Source: Sympetrum striolatum (Eukaryota; Arthropoda; Insecta; Odonata; Libellulidae). From it: a stretch of DNA of 64,000 nucleotides. Where the stretch lies: positions 4,340,001 through 4,404,000 of the forward strand of contig OX388351.1 in the NCBI GenBank assembly GCA_947579665.1, in the 5' to 3' direction. The translations under genes were made by a program, and so were the position numbers. Every line of letters begins with the position of its first letter. Position 1 is the first letter of the stretch. Positions 58,462 to 64,000 of this stretch are shown piece after piece. The notes below the pieces were generated by a model. It was not told the origin of the DNA. It did not search any database and saw only the letters and a list, made by a program, of their open reading frames with translations.

Positions 58462-58473
58462 TTATTTTTCGTT
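58462..58473. repeat. Target-site duplication, right (12 bp)
   Basis: TTATTTTTCGTT; after it the satellite monomer continues as ATTTTACTGAGATATG. Confidence 0.85.
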
Positions 58474-59745
58474 ATTTTACTGAGATATGATCGAAAAAAT
58501 CGAACGGAACGGATAGTTTTAGCGAAATTTCAATTTTTTTCATCTTTTTTTCCATTATTTCCGACATTTTATCGAGATATGATTATAAAAAAGCAACGAA
58601 ACTGGATAATGATAGCGAAAATTCAATTTTTTGGTCTTTTTCGCCTTGATTTCATATATTTTATCGAGATATGATCGAGAAAAGCTTCGAAAATGGATAA
58701 TTTTATCGAAATTTCCATTTTGTTTCCAGATTTTAGCCTTAATTTTCGTTATTTCATTGAGATATGATCGAAAAAATCAACGAGAACGGATACTTTCAGT
58801 TAAATTTCAATTTTTTCCCCCTTGTTTGCCTTTATTTCCGTCATTTAATCGAGATATGATGGAAAAAAGCGACGAGAACGGATAATTTTATCGAAATTTC
58901 AATTTTTTCCTCTTTTTTCACAATATTTCTGTCTTTCTATTGAGATATGATCGGAAAAAGCAACGAAAACGGATAATTTTAGCGAAAATTTAATTTTTTC
59001 CACATTTTAGCCTTATTTTTCGTTATTTTATTGAGATATGATCGAAAAAATCGACCAGAGGGGATAATTTTAGCGAAATTTAAATTTTTTTCATCTTTCT
59101 TGGCTTTATTTCCGACATTTTATCGAGATATGATTATAAAAAAAGCAACGAAAATGGATAATATTAGCGAAATTTCAATTTATTTTGTCTTTTTCGCCTT
59201 GATTTCATATATTTTAGCGATATATGATCGAGAAAAGCTTCGAAAATCGATAATTTTATCGAACTTTCCATTTTTTTCCAGATTTTAGCCTTAATTTTCG
59301 GTATTTGATTGAGATATGATCGAAAAAATCAACGAGAACGGATACTTTCAGTTTAATTTCAATTTTTTTCTTCTTTTTTGCCACAAATTTCGTCATTTTA
59401 TCGAGATATGATCGAATAATGCCACGAAAAGTCATAATTTTAGCGAAATATGAATATTTTTCCTCTATTTGCCCTAATTTTCGTCATTGTATCGAGATAT
59501 GATAGAAAAAAGCAACAAAAACGGAAAATTTTGGCGATATTTCAATTGTTTTCTTCTCTTTGCCTTAATGTTTGTCATTTTATCAACATATATTCGAGAA
59601 AAGCAACAAAAACGGATAATTTCACACAAAATTCAATATTTTTCATCTACTTTGCCTTAGTTTTTGTCATTTTATCGAGATATGATCGTAAAAAAAACGA
59701 AAACCGATACTTTCACCGAATTTCCTATTTTTTCAACTATTTTAC
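58474..59745 (+). repeat. 92-bp satellite with 551-bp higher-order organisation
   Basis: CCAGATTTTAGCC words at 57867, 58726 and 59278 are 859 and 552 bp apart. Subtracting the 308-bp insertion and duplication gives 551 and 552 bp, i.e. six 92-bp monomers per higher-order unit. Corresponding monomers share diagnostic changes, such as ATCAACGAGAACGGATAC at the first position and GATTATAAAAAAGCAACG at the fourth or fifth. The last monomers (59380-59745) no longer follow the higher-order pattern. Confidence 0.85.
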
Positions 59746-60650
59746 CTTAAATGCGAAAAAATTTGTGAAATTTGACTCGTTTAAAGGTGAGATCTTTGCA
59801 TATTTTGAAAAATATTCCACTAACAAAGAGTAAAAATACAGAAACGTGTGAGAAAAAATTTCATTTTTTTCGAAATTTAAATATTTTTTGCTTTACTTTG
59901 CATAAAATGGGAATAACCTAGTGAAATTTGGACTCGTTTTAAATTCTTGCTTAAATCTTTCCATATTTTGATGAAACATCTACTTTTTTAATTAAAGAAT
60001 ATTTGATCAGTATAAGTAATTTTTCGAAAATTTCACTTTTAATTGGCAAATTACGAAAAATTCGGAGAAAACTGGGAATTGATTTCGAAGATTTATTGAT
60101 TTTTGGCAGTATTACACCTAGAATTCTTAAAACCGTCTGGAATATTGACTCATTTATACGATTTAAGCGAAATGGTTCCGTTTTTTAAACAAAAAGTTTA
60201 ACTTATTTAAGGCAATAACGGAAAAATCGTCGAAAAATCTTTTAGAACATTTTCAATATCATGGGTGTATTTTAAAATTCAGTGAAATTTAGGCAGGATT
60301 CGAAGATCGTAGCGTGATCATTCGGCATTTTGAACAATAATTCCACTAAAATAAGAAATTTATGCAAATATTGACGAAAATTGGAGATTATTTAGAAAAA
60401 ATTAGTTACTTGGCATTATAATACCTAATATTCCATAAATTTTAGTCAATTTCTCTGGAAAATTTTTCGGAAAATTAGGCATTTTCATATATTTTCTGAA
60501 TTTCGATGTATTTTTCCTTATCTTCGAAATTCCTCACATTCATTTAATCGTTTTAATGACCTAAGCTAAGTTCCTTCCATATTTTGAATATACAGTACAA
60601 TTATACAAGCAAATTCCGGAAAAATGGCCAAAATACGGGGTTTGGAATTT
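59746..60650 (-). repeat. ~160-bp satellite family in inverted orientation
   Basis: Words such as GAAATTTGACTCG, CTTTGCATATTTTGAAAAATATTCCACT, TTTCCATATTTTGATGAAACAT and CATTTTGAACAATAATTCCACT are the reverse complements of the CGAGTCC, CAAAATATGG and GTGGAATTTTTGTTC boxes of the array at 42.3-45.9 kb, in the matching order. The copies are strongly decayed. Confidence 0.6.
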
Positions 60651-60659
60651 TTTCATTGA

Positions 60660-62440
60660 GTTTGACTTCAGGTGGTCGACTCCGGAAGTCGAATCCGTGA
60701 GGAAATCACAGGGAGGTTAACTCCTGGAGGTCGACTCCTACTGGTCAACTCCGTGAGTTCGACTACGTGAGTTCAACTCCTGGAGTTAAACTACAGTAGG
60801 TCGGTTCCAGGAGCTACACAATTCGTGATCGACTCCGGGAGGTCAATTCCGGCAATTACATCAGGAGCCTGCTCCGGGGAAGGGACTCCATGAGGTCGTC
60901 TCCGGAAAGTCGGACCCAATGACCTGAATTGGATAAACGAAGCTCGATAATCCGAGGTCAATAACAAGAGGATGAAGACAAGAGGTCGATGACTTGATGT
61001 GTATTAGAGAAGGTCATTGGCACGAGGTCGATGACCTGAGATAGATTCTCCGAGGTCAATGACCCGAGGTCGAAGACCCGAGGTCGATGACCCGGGGTCG
61101 ATGACCCGAGGTCGATGACCCAGGATCGATGACCCGGGGTCGATGACCCGAGGTCGATGACCCGGGGTAGATGACCCGAGGTCGATGACCCGAGGTTGAT
61201 GAATCGAGGTCGACCCGGGAGTTCCACTCCGGGACGTCGACTCCGGGAGGTCGACTCCGGGAGGTAGACTCTGGAATGTTGATTCTGGGAGTTAGAATAC
61301 GTTAGGTTAACTCTGTGATGTCGACTCCGATAGGTCAACTACGGACGGTCCACTCCAGGCGGTGGACTCCTTGAGGTCGACTTCAGTAGGTCGATTCCGG
61401 GAGGTAAACACTGGGAGGTAAACTCCAGAGGATGCAATTTGGGAGGACAATTCTTATTCAGACTACGTGAGGTTATGACCCAAGGTCGCTTACCCGAGGT
61501 AGACTCCGGGAAGTAAACTCTTGGAGGTAAACTCTGGGAGGTAAAGTCTGGGAGGTAAAGTCTGGGAGGTAAACTCCGGGGGATGCACTCTGGGAGGACA
61601 GTTCTTAGTCAGACTACGTGAGGTTATGACCCGAGGTCAATGACTCCAGGTCGATGACCCGTGGTCAATGACTTGAGGTCGGTGACCCTGGATCACCTGG
61701 TGACCTGGATCTCCAGGTGGTGACCCGAGGTGGATGACCCGAGGTCGATGACCAGATGTGGATGACCCGTTGTGGATGAACCGAGGTCGACTCCGGGAGC
61801 TCTACTCCGGGAGGTCATCTCCTGGAGGTCTACTCCGGGTGGTCGACTCCGGGATGTCGACTCCGTTAGGTCGACTCCGGGAGGTCGACTCCGGGAGGTC
61901 GACTCCGGGAGGTCGACTCCGGGAGGTCGACTCCGGGAGGTTGACTCCGGGAGGTCGACTCCGGTAGATTAACTCTTGGGTGTAAACTCCGGGAGATGCA
62001 ATCCGGGAGGACACTTCTTAGAGATCGACTGCGAGGGATTGACTCCGGGAGGTCGACTCCGGAATTTTGATTCCGGGAGTTGGGAGTTATGACCCGAAGT
62101 CGATCTCCCGAAGTCGATGACCTGAGGTTGATGACCTCAGGTCGACTCCGAGAGTTCAACTCAAGTAGAACGACTCCGGTAGGACAGTTCTTAGTGTTCG
62201 ATTCCGGTAGGTAAACTCGGTGTGGTCAAATTCGGGAAGTCGATTTCTGCAATCGACTTATGGAGACAGACTACAGAATTTCGACTCCATGTGGTCGACT
62301 CCGAAGAGTCTTCCCCATAAACTGAACTCAATCTCCGGAGGTCAATTACAAAATGTTTATGACCCGAGGATAAACACCCGCTGTGGAAGACTTGAGGTCT
62401 ACGACTCGAGGTCCATGACCCCAGGTGAAAGATCTTCACG
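60660..62440. repeat. GC-rich 14-bp minisatellite, two variant forms
   Basis: There are two 14-bp forms, AGGTCGACTCCGGG and AGGTCGATGACCCG. Form 1 is cleanest at 61860-61970, form 2 at 61020-61200. Other parts mix the two or drift. Because 14 is not a multiple of 3, a clean run reads as a 14-residue peptide repeat in every open frame, which explains the long open frames on both strands (about 61758-61972 + and 61802-62159 -). I take none as genes. It is rich in TCGA and CCGG, in contrast to the AT-rich flanks. Confidence 0.92.
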
Positions 62441-62640
62441 CATTTATGCGAAATTTTCACTGTTTAGAGTTTTATTTGATTAACATTCTTTTAAACCTCG
62501 TCAAAATTGTACTCATTTCATAGATCTCAACTAAATGTGGCCAAATATATCGCTCGTTTTTAAATTTTCTTCGGCAGTACAAGTCAATGACAGCTTAATC
62601 TATGCCTTTTTTGATGTTCTGGCGTTTCGCAATTTATTAC
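62441..62640. other. AT-rich spacer
   Basis: This short unique-looking stretch lies between the minisatellite and the next satellite block. No feature is seen. Confidence 0.5.
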
Positions 62641-64000
62641 TTAATTTTCGTCATTTTATCGAGATATGATCGAAAAAAGCAACGAAACGAATAATTTTAG
62701 TGAAATTTGAAATGATATTCCTCTTTTTGCCTTAAATTAATGTAGATATGATCGAACAAAGCAACAAAAACGGTTAAATTAAGCGAAACTTCAATTTTTT
62801 CCTATATATTGCTAAATTTTCGAAATTATATCGAGATATGATCGAGAATGCAACATTAACGGATAAATTCAACGAAATATCAATTTCTTCCTCTATTTTT
62901 CATATATTTTCGTCATATTATCGAGATATGATCTAAAAACGAAACGAAAACGGATAATGTTAGTGAAATATCAACTTTTTCCAATATTTTATCTTAATTT
63001 GCGTCATTTAATCGAGATATCATCGAAAAAATCAACAGGAACGGATAATTCTAGCGAAATTTCATATTTTTCCACTTTTATGCCTTTTTTCCGTCATATA
63101 ATTGAGATATGATGGAAAATAGCAATGAAAACGGATAATTTAATTGAAATTTAAATTTTTTTCCTCTATTTGCCTTAATTTTATCTAAATGTGATCAAAA
63201 AAAGCAATGAAAACGGATACTTTTAGTTAAATTTAAACTTTTTTCCTCTTTTTTGTCATAAATTTCGATCTATTCGAGATATGATCGAAAAATGCCACGA
63301 AATGTGATAATTTTAGCGAAATATAAATATTTTTCCTCTGTTTGCCCTAATTTTCGTCATTGTATCGAGATATGATAGAAAAAAGCAACAATAACGGATT
63401 ATTTTTAGCGATATTACAATTGTTTACCTCTCTTTGCCTTAATTTTTGTTATTTCTTCAAGATATGATCGAAAAAAGCAACGAAAACGGATACATTTATT
63501 GAAATGTCGGTTTTTTTCCTCTATTTTGCAATATTTTCCTCATCTTATCAAGATATTATAAAAAAAACAACGAAAGTGGATAATTTTAGCAAAAATTCAA
63601 TTATTTTCCTGTATTTTGACTAAATTTTGGTAATTATATCGAGATATCATCGAATAAAAAACCTAAAACGGTTAATTATAGCGAAATTTCAAATTTGTTC
63701 CTCTATTTGCCCTAATTTACGTAATTTTATCGAGTTATGATCGAAAAAAGCATCGAAAACGGATGATTTTAGCGAATTTAGAATTTTTTCATTTTTAGAG
63801 AAGATATAAGTTTAGAAAATTCATTTAATTCCTCTATTTGCATTAATTTTATCGAGATGTGATCGAAAAAGCAACGAAAACGGATACTTTTAGAGAAATT
63901 TCAATTCTTTTCCTCTATTTTGCCTTAATTTCCATCATTTTATTGAGATTTGATCGAGGAAAGCAAGGAAAACTAATAATTTAAGCGGAATTTCATTTAT
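62641..64000 (+). repeat. 92-bp satellite, second block, runs past the window end
   Basis: The monomers have the same TCGAGATATGATCGAAAAAAGC, AACGAAAACGGATAATTTTAGCG and AATTTCAATTTTTTCCTC boxes as at 57.9-59.7 kb. They are more degenerate, with several 60-80-bp truncated monomers, and show no clear higher-order period. Confidence 0.85.

Noticed and set aside
60958..62483. Open frames with Arg-Ser-Pro-type 14-residue repeats on both strands
   Set aside because: A 14-bp repeat without stop codons reads open in several frames. No start context or unique sequence supports a protein.

Overview
The window is eukaryotic, repeat-dominated DNA. It is very AT-rich and has no intact host protein-coding gene that I can recognise. 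The retroelements are a BEL/Pao LTR element, a degraded APE-type LINE resembling L1/Tx1, a Ty3/gypsy remnant and a second LINE remnant. BEL/Pao together with tRNA-derived repeats and many AT-rich satellites fits an invertebrate, most likely an arthropod. I cannot name the species. Nothing bacterial is visible: no operons, ribosome binding sites or CRISPR arrays.

Layout. (1) 1-26455: a head-to-tail array of a non-coding unit of about 5.06 kb, with five full units and a diverged partial sixth. Each full unit holds two 802-bp-spaced blocks, and each block is built from four degenerate ~110-bp subrepeats. (2) 26456-35886: AT-rich DNA with four full copies and two partial copies of a ~1.15-kb element. 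Each full copy has six subunits of about 150-176 bp, and each subunit carries a tRNA T-arm/B-box-like GGTTCGA motif. A second, dispersed repeat is interleaved. (3) 36200-41410: a GC-rich LINE on the + strand with ORF1 and ORF2, broken by several frameshifts and two in-frame stops. (4) 41786-45920: an antisense dispersed repeat, then a ~160-bp satellite. The satellite is interrupted by a 502-bp fold-back insertion whose 205-bp arms are identical and each carry a tRNA-like sequence. (5) 45921-48670: mixed AT-rich DNA with a gypsy RNase H remnant and a LINE RT remnant. (6) 48676-55110: a young BEL/Pao element on the - strand with LTRs that read as identical and a 5-bp target duplication. (7) 55111-64000: successive satellites of ~85 bp (hairpin-forming), 139 bp, 92 bp (organised as a 551-bp higher-order repeat and interrupted by a tRNA-containing insertion), the 160-bp family in inverted orientation, a GC-rich 14-bp minisatellite, and the 92-bp family again to the end of the window.

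The parts do not form a pathway. They record repeated rounds of tandem amplification and transposition. The features that best merit follow-up are the nested 5-kb array with conserved intron-like segments, the ~1.15-kb elements with regularly spaced B-box-like motifs, and the perfect tRNA-bearing fold-back insertion. All coordinates come from reading the sequence by eye, so repeat boundaries may be off by some bases.
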